The notes under the pieces are model-generated. The model was given only the letters and a program-made list of their open reading frames with translations, did no database searches and had not been told where the DNA came from. Shown here piece after piece: positions 53,575-63,408 of a DNA stretch of 64,000 nt; the stretch's first letter is position 1; each line of letters opens with the position of its first letter. The stretch spans positions 806,001-870,000 of the forward strand of contig CBDDKS010000006.1 of assembly GCA_965230335.1 (NCBI GenBank). Reading direction: 5' to 3'. Both the position numbers and the translations under genes were made by a program. Source of the DNA: CBDDKS01 sp965230335 (GTDB lineage Bacteria; Pseudomonadota; Gammaproteobacteria; Enterobacterales; Kangiellaceae).

Positions 53575-54759
53575 TTAAACAGAAACAGCTGCTCTTGATT
53601 CAAGTATTTCGACAGCAGGTAACGTCTTACCTTCCAAAAACTCAAGAAAGGCACCACCACCCGTTGATATATAAGAGATTTTTTGGCCAATTTCAAATTG
53701 CTCAATGGCCGCTAAAGTATCACCTCCACCAGCAATAGAAAAAGCATCACTGTCCGCAATGGCCTGTGCAATTGCTCGAGTACCCTGTGAAAAAGCATCA
53801 AATTCAAAAACACCCACTGGGCCATTCCAGATAATGGTTTTTGCTTTATGGATAATAGATTTCAATTCTGTAATGGTATTAGGACCTATATCCAAAATCA
53901 TTTCATTGGGTTGAATCTCTGATACCTGGCGTTGTACAGGTGCAGCGTCTGCACTAAAAGATTGAGCTACCACAACATCCGTCGGCACTGGAATATAACT
54001 CTGATTATTTTGTGCTTGTTGCATTAAGTTTTTGGCATCAAGAATCAAGTCCTGCTCACATAACGATTGCCCTACTGCAAAATCTTTTGCAGCAATAAAT
54101 GTATTAGCAATACCACCACCCACAATTAATTGATCGACTTTTTTTGATAGTGCATTCAATACTGTCAGTTTTGTAGATACTTTAGAACCGCCAACAATGG
54201 CAACAACTGGACTTTCCGGATTATCAAAAGCCTGAGCTAAAGCATCCAGCTCTTTGCAAAGCAAAGGGCCAGCACAAGCAACAGGAGCAAATTCGGCAAC
54301 ACCATGGGTTGATGCCTGAGCTCTATGGGCCGTACCAAAAGCATCCATCACAAAAACATCACATAATGCCGCATATTGACGGGCTAAATCAGGATCATTC
54401 TTTTTTTCACCAGGGTTGCCACGAACATTTTCCAATAATACACATTCTCCTGAATCCAACTCAAAACCTGACAGATAATCTGTCACTAACCTGACTGAGC
54501 GACCTAATAATTTTTCCAAATGCTGAGCTATGGGTAATAAAGAATATTCTGATGTGAGTTGGCCTTCTGTTGGACGTCCCAAATGCGACATTAAAATAAC
54601 TGAAGCACCTTGGTCTAATGCATTTTTTATTGTAGGAATGGCCGCCTGAATACGTGCATCAGAGGTGACCAGGCCATCATGAACAGGTACATTTAAATCT
54701 TCACGAATGAGTACCCGTTTATTATTTAAATCACATTGCGTCATGCGCAGCATAGACAT
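53575..54759 (-). CDS. pgk: Phosphoglycerate kinase
   Basis: A 394-residue kinase interconverting 1,3-bisphosphoglycerate and 3-phosphoglycerate. Substrate motif VLIREDLNVPVHDG, SHLGRP, GGSKVSTKL and the C-terminal SIAGGGDTLAAIEQF and ISTGGGAFLEFLEG are complete. It follows gapA by 41 bases and precedes fda by 29. Confidence 0.97.
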   Translation of the reverse strand: MSMLRMTQCDLNNKRVLIREDLNVPVHDGLVTSDARIQAAIPTIKNALDQGASVILMSHLGRPTEGQLTSEYSLLPIAQHLEKLLGRSVRLVTDYLSGFELDSGECVLLENVRGNPGEKKNDPDLARQYAALCDVFVMDAFGTAHRAQASTHGVAEFAPVACAGPLLCKELDALAQAFDNPESPVVAIVGGSKVSTKLTVLNALSKKVDQLIVGGGIANTFIAAKDFAVGQSLCEQDLILDAKNLMQQAQNNQSYIPVPTDVVVAQSFSADAAPVQRQVSEIQPNEMILDIGPNTITELKSIIHKAKTIIWNGPVGVFEFDAFSQGTRAIAQAIADSDAFSIAGGGDTLAAIEQFEIGQKISYISTGGGAFLEFLEGKTLPAVEILESRAAVSV

Positions 54760-54800
54760 AAATCACTCACTCTCTAAAAAATAAAATTAATATGTCTTAT

Positions 54801-55805
54801 TTAAGATGCCTGCATCATAGCCAGCGCGGTATCTATCATACGACAACTAAATCCCCATTCATTGTCATACCATGTGACAACCTTAACCAGCCGATTGCCT
54901 TGAACCCGTGTTTGCGTTGCATCGAAGGTACTGGATGCCACGGTATGGTTAAAATCAACGGAAACCAATGGCGCTTCGTTGTAATCCAACACATAATTAT
55001 CCGCTGCATTTTTGACAATGGTATTAATTTCATCAACAGAAGTGTCTCGACCTGCCATAAAGGTTAAATCCACCACTGACACATTCACAGTAGGTACACG
55101 CATGGCAAAACCATCCAATTTACCATTCAGATGAGGCAGTACTAAACCAACCGCTTTTGCAGCACCGGTTTTTGTCGGTATCACTGATTGGGCAGCAGCT
55201 CTTGCTCTGCGTAAATCCTTGTGTGGATTATCAATAATACACTGGTCATTGGTATAAGCATGAATCGTATTAACCAAACCATTTTCAATACCCACACCTG
55301 CATCTAATACTTTTGCAACGGGTGCAAGACAATTTGTTGTACAGGATGCATTAGACACCACATTATGCTCAGCAGTTAACACATCATCATTCACACCAAA
55401 AACAATCGTTGCATCAATATCTTCTGCGCCTGGTGCCGAAATCAAAACTTTTTTCGCACCGCCAGCAAAGTGTTTTGAGGCGCCAGCTTTATCTTTAAAC
55501 TTGCCAGTACATTCCAAAACCACATCGACATCATAGTCACCCCAATTCAGATTTTCTGGGTTACGATCAGAAAGCATGGTAATTGAATCACCATTCACTA
55601 TCATCTTACCGCCTTCAGATTTCACATCAAAATTGAAACGACCATGGGTTGTATCAAATAACGTTAAATGAACATTGGTCTCAATGGGATGAGACGAATT
55701 AATCGCTACAACTTGAATATCATTCGACCTGTTGAGTTCATAAATAGCGCGCAAAACCATGCGGCCAATTCGACCATAACCATTGATACCGACTTTGACG
55801 GTCAT
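54801..55805 (-). CDS. gapA: Glyceraldehyde-3-phosphate dehydrogenase, housekeeping copy
   Basis: A 334-residue GAPDH. GINGYGRIGRMVLRA, the catalytic Cys in NASCTTNC (about residue 154), HAYTNDQ with the catalytic His, and TWYDNEWGFS at the end are canonical. The tetramer runs glycolysis or the Calvin cycle with pgk and tkt neighbours. Contrast with the arsenic-linked paralogue at 36046-37059. Confidence 0.96.
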   Translation of the reverse strand: MTVKVGINGYGRIGRMVLRAIYELNRSNDIQVVAINSSHPIETNVHLTLFDTTHGRFNFDVKSEGGKMIVNGDSITMLSDRNPENLNWGDYDVDVVLECTGKFKDKAGASKHFAGGAKKVLISAPGAEDIDATIVFGVNDDVLTAEHNVVSNASCTTNCLAPVAKVLDAGVGIENGLVNTIHAYTNDQCIIDNPHKDLRRARAAAQSVIPTKTGAAKAVGLVLPHLNGKLDGFAMRVPTVNVSVVDLTFMAGRDTSVDEINTIVKNAADNYVLDYNEAPLVSVDFNHTVASSTFDATQTRVQGNRLVKVVTWYDNEWGFSCRMIDTALAMMQAS

Positions 55806-55899
55806 AGTTCACCTCTTTTCTTCATATTTAAATATTAAAAAACCTACGACGGAATATTTGATGCCATAAGTGCTTGTTTCAAAATAGCAACACAAAATA

Positions 55900-57900
55900 T
55901 TATGCACCCAATAAAGATTCCGCCATCATTATGACATTCTCAGAAGTAAATCCAAAGGTTTCAAATAATTCATGGGCTGGTGCAGATTCACCAAAGTGAT
56001 CAAGACCCAATACTTTACCTTCTAAACCTACATATTTAAACCAAAAATCGGGATGTCCCGCTTCTATGGCAATACGTCTTGTTACAGACTTTGGCAATAC
56101 AGATTCTTTGTAATCATCACTTTGTTGATCAAATACGGATGTCGATGGCATAGATACCACTCTCACCTGAATGCTACGCTTGCTCAACTCATTAGCAGAC
56201 TGCAATGCCAAATCAACTTCTGAACCTGTTGCTATTAAAATTAATTCTGGTGTACCGCTACATTCTCTAATAACGTATCCACCTTTTTCAATTTGACCAA
56301 GCTGCTCTTCTGTTCTTTGTAAGCCAGGTAAACCCTGTCGGGATAAAGCCAGTGCACTCGGGCCATGATGATTCTCTAAAGATAACTTCCAGGCGACGGC
56401 TGTTTCTGTTTCATCACAAGGACGCCATAAAGTTAAATTAGGTGTCGTTCTCAAGTTAGTCAGTTGCTCAATAGGTTGATGCGTAGGCCCATCTTCCCCC
56501 AGGCCAATTGAGTCATGAGTAAAGACATAAATCACTCTTTGTTTCATTAATGCAGACATTCGTACTGCATTTCGGGCATATTCCATAAAAATTAAAAAAG
56601 TGCCTCCGTAAGGAATAAAGCCACCATGAAGGGCAATACCATTCATAATAGATGACATACCAAATTCTCTAACGCCATAGTAGATATAATTTCCCTTGGC
56701 TTCATCAGCTGTAATGGCTTGAGAACCGCTCCATAATGTTAAATTTGATCCGGCCAAATCAGCAGAACCACCAACCAGACCTGGCAATAAAGAGGCAAAG
56801 GCTTCTATTGCATTTTGTGAGGCCTTTCTTGTCGCTAGTTTAGAGGCTTCAGCTTGAACCTGACGAATATACTCATTGGCTTTTGTAGAAAAATCTGTTG
56901 GTAAATCACCATTTAAACGTCTTTCAAGTTGAGCGGCCAGTTCAGGATATTCATCACGATAGTCAATAAATCTGTCATTCCACTCTGTTTCTGCATCAGA
57001 ACCCTTAGGACGAGCATCCCATGCCTGGATAATATCTTTAGGTATTTCAAAAGGTGCATGCGGCCAATTCAGTTTGTCACGAGCGCCCGCTATTTCATCA
57101 TCACCTAATGGCGCACCATGACAGGATGCCTTACCTGCTTTCGTTGGTGCTCCAAATCCTATGGTTGTTTTGCAGCAAATGAGTGTTGGTTTTTCATCTT
57201 GTGAACGAGCCTCTTCGATCGAATGCTTTATGATTTCTGCATCATGGCCATCCACATCTTTTATCACCTGCCATCCATAAGCCTCAAAACGTGCAGGTGT
57301 ATCATCTGAAAACCATGTATCAACCTCTCCATCGATAGAAATACCATTGTCATCATAAAAAACAATCAATTTTCCAAGCTTTAAAGTGCCGGCCAAAGAC
57401 GCAACTTCATGAGAGATACCTTCCATCAGGCATCCGTCACCAATAAACACATAAGTATAATGATCAATGATATTATGAGAAGCTTTATTAAATTCTGCTG
57501 CCAATGTTTTTTCGGCAATGGCCATACCTACAGCATTCGCTAATCCTTGACCCAAGGGTCCTGTTGTCGTTTCTATACCCGGTGTATAACCATATTCAGG
57601 GTGTCCGGGTGTTTTAGATTTGTACTGCCTAAAATTTTGTAAATCAGCTTTTGTAACAGCATAACCCGATAAATGTAGTAAAGAATAAATTAACATGGAG
57701 CCATGACCATTTGATAACACAAAACGATCACGATTGACCCATTGTGGGTTGCCAGGATTATGATTTAAAAAATCATTCCATAATACTTCAGCAATATCAG
57801 CCATACCCATGGGAGCACCAGGGTGCCCTGATTTTGCTTGCTGTACAGCATCCATACTTAAAGCTCTTACCGCATTTGCCAATTCAAATCGGGTTGGCAT
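55900..57900 (-). CDS. tkt: Transketolase
   Basis: A 666-residue thiamine-diphosphate enzyme transferring two-carbon units. SGHPGAPMGMADIAEVLW, the ThDP-binding GDGCLMEGISHE motif near residue 155, and TIGFGAPTKAGKASCHG are typical, and EDGPTHQPIEQL carries the catalytic His region. Length is exact. It heads the tkt-gapA-pgk-fda cluster, an order known in autotrophic and other gammaproteobacteria, though no RuBisCO gene is in the window. Confidence 0.97.
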   Translation of the reverse strand: MPTRFELANAVRALSMDAVQQAKSGHPGAPMGMADIAEVLWNDFLNHNPGNPQWVNRDRFVLSNGHGSMLIYSLLHLSGYAVTKADLQNFRQYKSKTPGHPEYGYTPGIETTTGPLGQGLANAVGMAIAEKTLAAEFNKASHNIIDHYTYVFIGDGCLMEGISHEVASLAGTLKLGKLIVFYDDNGISIDGEVDTWFSDDTPARFEAYGWQVIKDVDGHDAEIIKHSIEEARSQDEKPTLICCKTTIGFGAPTKAGKASCHGAPLGDDEIAGARDKLNWPHAPFEIPKDIIQAWDARPKGSDAETEWNDRFIDYRDEYPELAAQLERRLNGDLPTDFSTKANEYIRQVQAEASKLATRKASQNAIEAFASLLPGLVGGSADLAGSNLTLWSGSQAITADEAKGNYIYYGVREFGMSSIMNGIALHGGFIPYGGTFLIFMEYARNAVRMSALMKQRVIYVFTHDSIGLGEDGPTHQPIEQLTNLRTTPNLTLWRPCDETETAVAWKLSLENHHGPSALALSRQGLPGLQRTEEQLGQIEKGGYVIRECSGTPELILIATGSEVDLALQSANELSKRSIQVRVVSMPSTSVFDQQSDDYKESVLPKSVTRRIAIEAGHPDFWFKYVGLEGKVLGLDHFGESAPAHELFETFGFTSENVIMMAESLLGA

Positions 57901-58258
57901 ACTACAAACTCCTATATTAATTGATTATTAAACCAGTTTTTGAAGGCGCGTATTTTCTCAAACGCAGAGGGGTAAAAGCAAACCATTTACTTGTTTTTTT
58001 GATATTAATAATCAACATTTACCCTTAAATACAGAGTAAAGAATTGTAATTATCTTTACTTTCAGTAGGTTACAAATATACTCATTTAATTTCCGTCGTT
58101 ATTTTAATTTTTGCTTAGAGCAGAATCACTATACCAGTGTATCCATAACCTGATGTCATCGTTTCTTCTATTCTCTTAAACAGTATTGACGCCTTAATAC
58201 AAAAAAACCGAGCTATTGCCCGGTTTTTTTATGATGTTTTTATGACACAGATAAGGCG
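57901..58258. other. 358-bp spacer upstream of tkt
   Basis: Contains an imperfect dyad TTGAT-N7-ATCAA (57999-58015) about 100 bases before the tkt start, of a kind bound by LysR or FNR-type regulators (spacing does not match FNR). The rplQ terminator ends it. No gene is seen. Confidence 0.4.
58201..58230 (-). terminator. Terminator of the alpha operon
   Basis: On the minus strand AAAAAACCGGGC/GCTCGGTTTTTT with a short AATA loop and one G-T wobble, followed by T-run, 28 bases after the rplQ stop. Confidence 0.8.
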
Positions 58259-58669
58259 TTACTCTTCTGTTTCTTCATCCTGCTCTTCATCTTCCTCTAC
58301 TTCTTCCACAATAGGTCTGTCAACAAGTTCTACAATAGCCATTGGTGCATTATCTCCGGCTCTAAAGCCTGCCTTTATAATTCTTAAATAACCACCCGGA
58401 CGCTCCTGGTACCTTGGCCCAAGCTCAGAAAATAAAATACCAACCGCTTCTTTAGAACGTGTACGTGCAAAAGCTAAACGACGATTTGCCACAGAATCAT
58501 TCTTGGCTAATGTAATCAAAGGCTCAGCAACCCGTCTTAGCTCTTTTGCTTTAGGTAATGTTGTCTTGATCAACTCATGTTTAAACAGCGATACAGACAT
58601 ATTTCTAAACATAGCTTGTCTATGGCTACTGTTTCTATTTAATTTACGTCCACTTTTTCTATGACGCAT
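58259..58669 (-). CDS. rplQ: 50S ribosomal protein L17
   Basis: A 136-residue L17 with KLNRNSSHRQAMFRNM and LFSELGPRYQERPGGYLRI. The C-terminal tail is unusually acidic (EEVEEDEEQDEETEE), slightly longer than most L17. Last gene of the alpha operon, 94 bases after rpoA. Confidence 0.98.
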   Translation of the reverse strand: MRHRKSGRKLNRNSSHRQAMFRNMSVSLFKHELIKTTLPKAKELRRVAEPLITLAKNDSVANRRLAFARTRSKEAVGILFSELGPRYQERPGGYLRIIKAGFRAGDNAPMAIVELVDRPIVEEVEEDEEQDEETEE

Positions 58670-58763
58670 AACACAAACCTCTATTTGCTAGCCAGCCTGC
58701 GATAGTACTGACTTTATTTCATTCAATTTTATCAATAATGATGTTGCTGTTTTTTATCTTTTA

Positions 58764-59753
58764 CTATCCGTTTGCATCCAATAAATTGGCTGGAGGCCAA
58801 CTCTCTAAACGCATACCCAATGATAGTCCTCGAGAAGCAAGAACATCTTTAATTTCAGTTAAGGATTTTTTACCTAAATTAGGTGTTTTCAATAACTCAA
58901 CTTCTGTACGTTGAATTAAATCACCGATATAGTGAATATTTTCTGTTTTAAGACAGTTGGCCGAACGTACTGTTAACTCTAAGTCATCTACTGGTCTTAA
59001 TAAAATCGGATCAACTTCTGGCTGTTGTTCTTCTGGTTCAATTTCTTTTTCATCTTTTAAATCAACAAATGCAGACAATTGGTTCTGTAAAATAGTTGCA
59101 CTGCGTCGAATCGCCTCTTCTGGCTCGATGCTGCCGTCCGTTTGAATATCCAAAACAAGCTTATCCAGGTTTGTTCTTTGTTCAACACGAGCTGCTTCCA
59201 CAACATAAGAAACTCGATTAACTGGGCTGTAAGTTGCATCCAAACGCAAACGACCAATAGGTGTTTGTTCTTCCGTTTGGTATTCACGAACATTAGCAGC
59301 CTCATAACCTCGACCTCGTCGAACCCAAATCCTCATATTCAATGCACCCTTTTTCGTTAGAGTTGCAATTTTATGATCTGGGTTTACGATATGTACACCT
59401 GCCATACCGTCTATATCAGAAGCAAGTACATCACCTTCACCACTTTTCTGTAAGATCAGGCAAGCATCATCTTTATCTTCTAAACTAATCGACAAATCTT
59501 TTAAATTTAACAAAATTTCAATGACATCTTCCTGAACACCTTCAACCGTTGTGTATTCATGAAGTACGCCATCAATTTCTACTTCTGTAACTGCCGCACC
59601 TGGCATAGATGATAATAAAATTCGCCTTAAGGAATTTCCCAATGTGTGGCCAAATCCTCTCTCAAATGGCTCAAGGACAACTTTTGCTCTATTGTGTCCT
59701 GATTGTTCTACTTTTATTTGTGTGGGTATTAAAAATTCGTTGGCATTGCTCAT
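58764..59753 (-). CDS. rpoA: RNA polymerase alpha subunit
   Basis: A 329-residue subunit. RVVLEPFERGFGHTLGNSLRRILL-type N-terminal dimerisation segment and the C-terminal domain that contacts UP elements and activators (LKTENIHYIGDLIQRTE and LASRGLSLGMRLESWPP) are complete. Confidence 0.98.
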   Translation of the reverse strand: MSNANEFLIPTQIKVEQSGHNRAKVVLEPFERGFGHTLGNSLRRILLSSMPGAAVTEVEIDGVLHEYTTVEGVQEDVIEILLNLKDLSISLEDKDDACLILQKSGEGDVLASDIDGMAGVHIVNPDHKIATLTKKGALNMRIWVRRGRGYEAANVREYQTEEQTPIGRLRLDATYSPVNRVSYVVEAARVEQRTNLDKLVLDIQTDGSIEPEEAIRRSATILQNQLSAFVDLKDEKEIEPEEQQPEVDPILLRPVDDLELTVRSANCLKTENIHYIGDLIQRTEVELLKTPNLGKKSLTEIKDVLASRGLSLGMRLESWPPANLLDANG

Positions 59754-59787
59754 AAAAGCTCTTTCCTCGCAGGTGAGTTAAACTTTA

Positions 59788-60408
59788 TTACTTAGAGTAA
59801 AGCTCTACAATTAGATTTTCATTGATATCTGATGGTAGATCATCCCGTTCAGGAACGTTTTTAAAAACGCCTTCCATTTTCTTTTCATCAACATCCACCC
59901 ATTCTATATCAGGTCTTTGAGAAGCCAATTCTAAAGCAGCTTTAATTCGTGCCTGCTTTTTAGATTTTTCTCTCACCGTGATAACGTCATTCTCTCTCAC
60001 ACGAAATGATGGAATATTAACGACCTTACCATTCACCATTAAAGCTTTATGGCTTACTAATTGTCTTGCTTCGGAACGAGTTGCCCCTAATCCCATACGA
60101 TAAACAACATTATCAAGACGACTTTCCAGAAGTTTTAATAAGTTTTCACCTGTTGCGCCCTTGATACGCGCAGCTTCTTTATAATAATTACGAAACTGTT
60201 TTTCAAGAACACCATAAATACGTCTTACTTTTTGTTTTTCTCTTAATTGAACACCATAATCAGAAAGTCTTGCTCTTTTTGTACCATGTTGACCTGGCGT
60301 TTGATCAATTTTACATTTACTTTCTATTGCACGAACACCACTCTTAAGCAGAAGATCAGTGCCTTCTCTACGTGCTAATTTTAATTTTGGTCCGGTATAC
60401 TTAGCCAT
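59788..60408 (-). CDS. rpsD: 30S ribosomal protein S4
   Basis: A 206-residue S4 with LSDYGVQLREKQKVRRIYG and the S4 RNA-binding motif LDNVVYRMGLGATRSEARQ. S4 also autoregulates the alpha operon in E. coli. Confidence 0.98.
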   Translation of the reverse strand: MAKYTGPKLKLARREGTDLLLKSGVRAIESKCKIDQTPGQHGTKRARLSDYGVQLREKQKVRRIYGVLEKQFRNYYKEAARIKGATGENLLKLLESRLDNVVYRMGLGATRSEARQLVSHKALMVNGKVVNIPSFRVRENDVITVREKSKKQARIKAALELASQRPDIEWVDVDEKKMEGVFKNVPERDDLPSDINENLIVELYSK

Positions 60409-60426
60409 GTTGTCTTTCCTCTAAAA

Positions 60427-60816
60427 TTACACTCGACGTTTTTTAGGTGGACGACAGCCATTATGAGGAATAGGCGTCACATCAGTAATATTGGTGATCT
60501 TAAAACCAGCAGCACTCAAAGCTCTAACAGCTGATTCTCGACCAGGCCCTGGGCCCTTTACAAAAACCTCCATATTTTTCATTCCCATATCCTTAACTAT
60601 ATCAGCACAACGGCCCGAAGCCACTTGCGCAGCAAATGGTGTACTTTTACGAGAACCACGAAAACCTGAACCACCAGCAGTAGCCCATGCTAATGCATTA
60701 CCCTGACGATCAGTAATAGTAATAATAGTATTGTTAAACGATGCATGGATATGCGCCATACCATCAACTACATGTTTTTTAACTTTTTTGCGTGCTTTAG
60801 CTGGTGCTTTTGCCAT
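60427..60816 (-). CDS. rpsK: 30S ribosomal protein S11
   Basis: A 129-residue S11. AHIHASFNNTIITITD and the terminal DVTPIPHNGCRPPKKRRV are diagnostic. It lies 15 bases after rpsM. Confidence 0.98.
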   Translation of the reverse strand: MAKAPAKARKKVKKHVVDGMAHIHASFNNTIITITDRQGNALAWATAGGSGFRGSRKSTPFAAQVASGRCADIVKDMGMKNMEVFVKGPGPGRESAVRALSAAGFKITNITDVTPIPHNGCRPPKKRRV

Positions 60817-60831
60817 TATAAAACCCTGACT

Positions 60832-61188
60832 CTAATTTCTAATTGGTTTACGTGGTCCCTTTCGGGTTCTAGCATTGGTTTTACTTCTTTGCCCACGTAC
60901 TGGTAAACTTCGACGATGACGAATGCCTCTATAACAGCCCAAGTCCATCAAACGTTTAATGCTCATGGAAACTTCACGTCTAAGATCGCCTTCTACAGTA
61001 AAACTGGCAACTTGGTTACGAAGTTTTTCAATCTCTGGTTCACTGAGCTCTTTAATTTTTACAGAAGGATTGATACCTGCAGCCTCACAAATATCTTTTG
61101 CTCGACTACGTCCAATACCATAAATTGCAGTCAATGCAACTTCTGTATGTTTATGGATAGGTATATTGATACCTGCAATACGGGCCAT
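60832..61188 (-). CDS. rpsM: 30S ribosomal protein S13
   Basis: A 118-residue S13: MARIAGINIPIHKHTEVALT at the start, IYGIGRSRAKDIC, and GIRHRRSLPVRGQRSKTNAR at the end. Confidence 0.98.
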   Translation of the reverse strand: MARIAGINIPIHKHTEVALTAIYGIGRSRAKDICEAAGINPSVKIKELSEPEIEKLRNQVASFTVEGDLRREVSMSIKRLMDLGCYRGIRHRRSLPVRGQRSKTNARTRKGPRKPIRN

Positions 61189-61278
61189 TTAGCCAAACTC
61201 CTAAATTTTTACGCTACCCAAGCGAAAAGGCGCAATAGAATAACGCTAATGATACAAAATTTCAACTGATTTATAATG

Positions 61279-61392
61279 TTAGCCTTGTCTTTGCTTATGG
61301 CGAGGATCTTCACAGATAACTCTGACACTGCCATTCCGACGGATAACTTTACAATTTCTACAAATTCGTTTTACAGAGGCTCTTACTTTCAT
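61279..61392 (-). CDS. rpmJ: 50S ribosomal protein L36
   Basis: A 37-residue gene that conventional ORF calls miss. ATG at 61390-61392 and TAA at 61279-61281. MKVRASVKRICRNCKVIRR and RVICEDPRHKQRQG match L36, including the zinc-ribbon residues Cys, Cys, Cys and His (CxxC, C, H). It sits between secY and rpsM as expected. Confidence 0.97.
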   Translation of the reverse strand: MKVRASVKRICRNCKVIRRNGSVRVICEDPRHKQRQG

Positions 61393-61410
61393 TGACTGTC
61401 TCCGACTAAC

Positions 61411-62766
61411 TCAACTTTGTTTAATACGGCCAGATGAGCCATAGTTTTTAAAATTCGCTTTTTTCAAAGCAGAATCATAATCTTTTGATATTAAATGAGC
61501 TTGCACCTGTGCCATGAAATCCATAACAACAACAACAACGATGAGTATTGCGGTACCTCCCAAATATAAGGGCACTTTCGCAAATAAAATCATCAATTCA
61601 GGCAAGATACAAACAAAGGTCATGTAAAGCGCACCAGCTAAAGTCAGACGCGTCATAATTTTATCAATATGCATGGATGTTTGCTGGCCTGGGCGAACAC
61701 CTGGAATAAACGCACCCGATTTTTTCAAATTATCAGCCGTTTCCCTAGGGTTCATTGTTAGCGCAGTATAAAAGAAGCAGAAAAAGATTATACCTACTGC
61801 ATATAATAAAATGTAAAGAGGATTACCAGGAGAAAGCTGAACCGTAATATCTCGCAACCAGCCTAAACTCTCATCTCCTTGTCCAAACCATTGCAAAATA
61901 GTACCAGGAAACATAATAATTGCTGACGCAAAAATTGCAGGAATAACACCAGCCATATTGATTTTTAATGGCAAATGGCTGTTTTGTGCTGCAAACACTT
62001 TACGCCCCTGTTGACGCCTTGCATAACTGACTAAAATACGTCTTTGTCCACGTTCAACCCAGACGATAAAAAAGGTAACCAATACAACTAGAGCAATAAT
62101 ACCTAAAACAGCGATAACTGACAGTTGTTGCTCCTTAAGCTGTCCAAAAACCTGACCCACCGCACTGGGTAAACCAGCAACAATCCCCGCAAATATCAAC
62201 ATGGATATACCATTACCGATACCGCGTTCATTAATTTGTTCACCAAGCCACATCAAAAACATGGTACCTGTCACCAAGCAGACAATAGCACCAAAATAAA
62301 AAGAAAAGTCTGGGTTAGGTACAAGATTGGGCAGCCCGTCTAATGATGTTATTTGTGTAGACATAGCTACAGCCTGAACAGTAGCAATAACCAAAGTCAG
62401 GTAACGTGTATATTGATTTAATTTTTTTCTTCCTGCTTCACCTTCTTTTTTGAGCTGTTTTAAACGCTCATCAACAAATCCCATCACCTGAATAATAATC
62501 GATGCTGTAATGTAAGGCATAATACCTAAAGCAAACACACTGGCTCGCTCTAAAGCACCACCCGAAAACATATTGAACATGGTCAACAGATTACCTGATT
62601 GACTGGCATCATTTAAGAAATTACCAAGAACACTGGCATCAATACCAGGCACAGGTATAAAAGAACCGATACGGAATACAATAAATGCCATCAATACAAA
62701 TAAAAGCCGCTGTTTTAGTTCGGCTAAATTATCTGAAGATTTTGATGTTGTTGGACTTTTCGCCAT
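61411..62766 (-). CDS. secY: Preprotein translocase subunit SecY
   Basis: A 451-residue integral protein with ten predicted membrane segments. FRIGSFIPVPGID, ALGIMPYITASIIIQ and GIGNGISMLIFAGIVAGLP are SecY signatures. It forms the protein channel with SecE and SecG. Confidence 0.98.
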   Translation of the reverse strand: MAKSPTTSKSSDNLAELKQRLLFVLMAFIVFRIGSFIPVPGIDASVLGNFLNDASQSGNLLTMFNMFSGGALERASVFALGIMPYITASIIIQVMGFVDERLKQLKKEGEAGRKKLNQYTRYLTLVIATVQAVAMSTQITSLDGLPNLVPNPDFSFYFGAIVCLVTGTMFLMWLGEQINERGIGNGISMLIFAGIVAGLPSAVGQVFGQLKEQQLSVIAVLGIIALVVLVTFFIVWVERGQRRILVSYARRQQGRKVFAAQNSHLPLKINMAGVIPAIFASAIIMFPGTILQWFGQGDESLGWLRDITVQLSPGNPLYILLYAVGIIFFCFFYTALTMNPRETADNLKKSGAFIPGVRPGQQTSMHIDKIMTRLTLAGALYMTFVCILPELMILFAKVPLYLGGTAILIVVVVVMDFMAQVQAHLISKDYDSALKKANFKNYGSSGRIKQS

Positions 62767-62780
62767 GTTATCGACCTTTA

Positions 62781-63218
62781 TTAGTCTTCAATTTTTCCAC
62801 CAGCAGATTCAATAGCGTCTTTTACGCCTTTAGTCACACGTATTCCAGGTGCTATTGTTAAAGGTTTATCAATAGATCCTGATAACATGATTTTCACATT
62901 TTGAATTTGCTTTTTAATAATACCGGCCGCTTTCAAGCTCAATAAGTCAACAACATCACCTTCTATTTTGGCTAACTCACCTAGTCTTACTTCAGAAGAC
63001 AGTAATGACTTTCTGGAAGTAAAACCAAATTTTGGTAAACGTTGCTTAAGTGGCATTTGACCACCCTCAAAACCAGCGGGGACTTTACCACCTGAACGTG
63101 ATTTTTGACCTTTGTGTCCACGACCACCAGTTTTACCTAATGTGCTGCCAATACCTCGACCAACACGCTTTTTCTTTTTCTTTGAGCCTTCAGCAGGGCT
63201 TAATTCATTCAATCTCAT
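62781..63218 (-). CDS. rplO: 50S ribosomal protein L15
   Basis: A 145-residue L15 with MRLNELSPAEGSKKKKKRVG and GRGHKGQKSRSGGKVPAGFEG. The ATG at 63218 follows the rpmD stop by one base; an upstream frame start would overlap rpmD and is rejected. Confidence 0.97.
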   Translation of the reverse strand: MRLNELSPAEGSKKKKKRVGRGIGSTLGKTGGRGHKGQKSRSGGKVPAGFEGGQMPLKQRLPKFGFTSRKSLLSSEVRLGELAKIEGDVVDLLSLKAAGIIKKQIQNVKIMLSGSIDKPLTIAPGIRVTKGVKDAIESAGGKIED

Positions 63219-63219
63219 T

Positions 63220-63402
63220 TTAATTTTCAACCCGTACCATATAATCAATTTTATTAATCATACCGCGGGTAGAAGGAGTGTCTTCCACTTCCACTGTATG
63301 CCCAATTCGACGCAAACCCAGTCCAGTCAGACAAGCTTTATGACTGGCTAAACGCCCTATACTGGAACGAACCTGAGTAACTTTTATCATCGATTTTGCC
63401 AT
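63220..63402 (-). CDS. rpmD: 50S ribosomal protein L30
   Basis: A 60-residue L30: IKVTQVRSSIGRLASHKACL and TRGMINKIDYMVRVEN, full length for the family. Confidence 0.97.
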   Translation of the reverse strand: MAKSMIKVTQVRSSIGRLASHKACLTGLGLRRIGHTVEVEDTPSTRGMINKIDYMVRVEN

Positions 63403-63408
63403 AATGTC

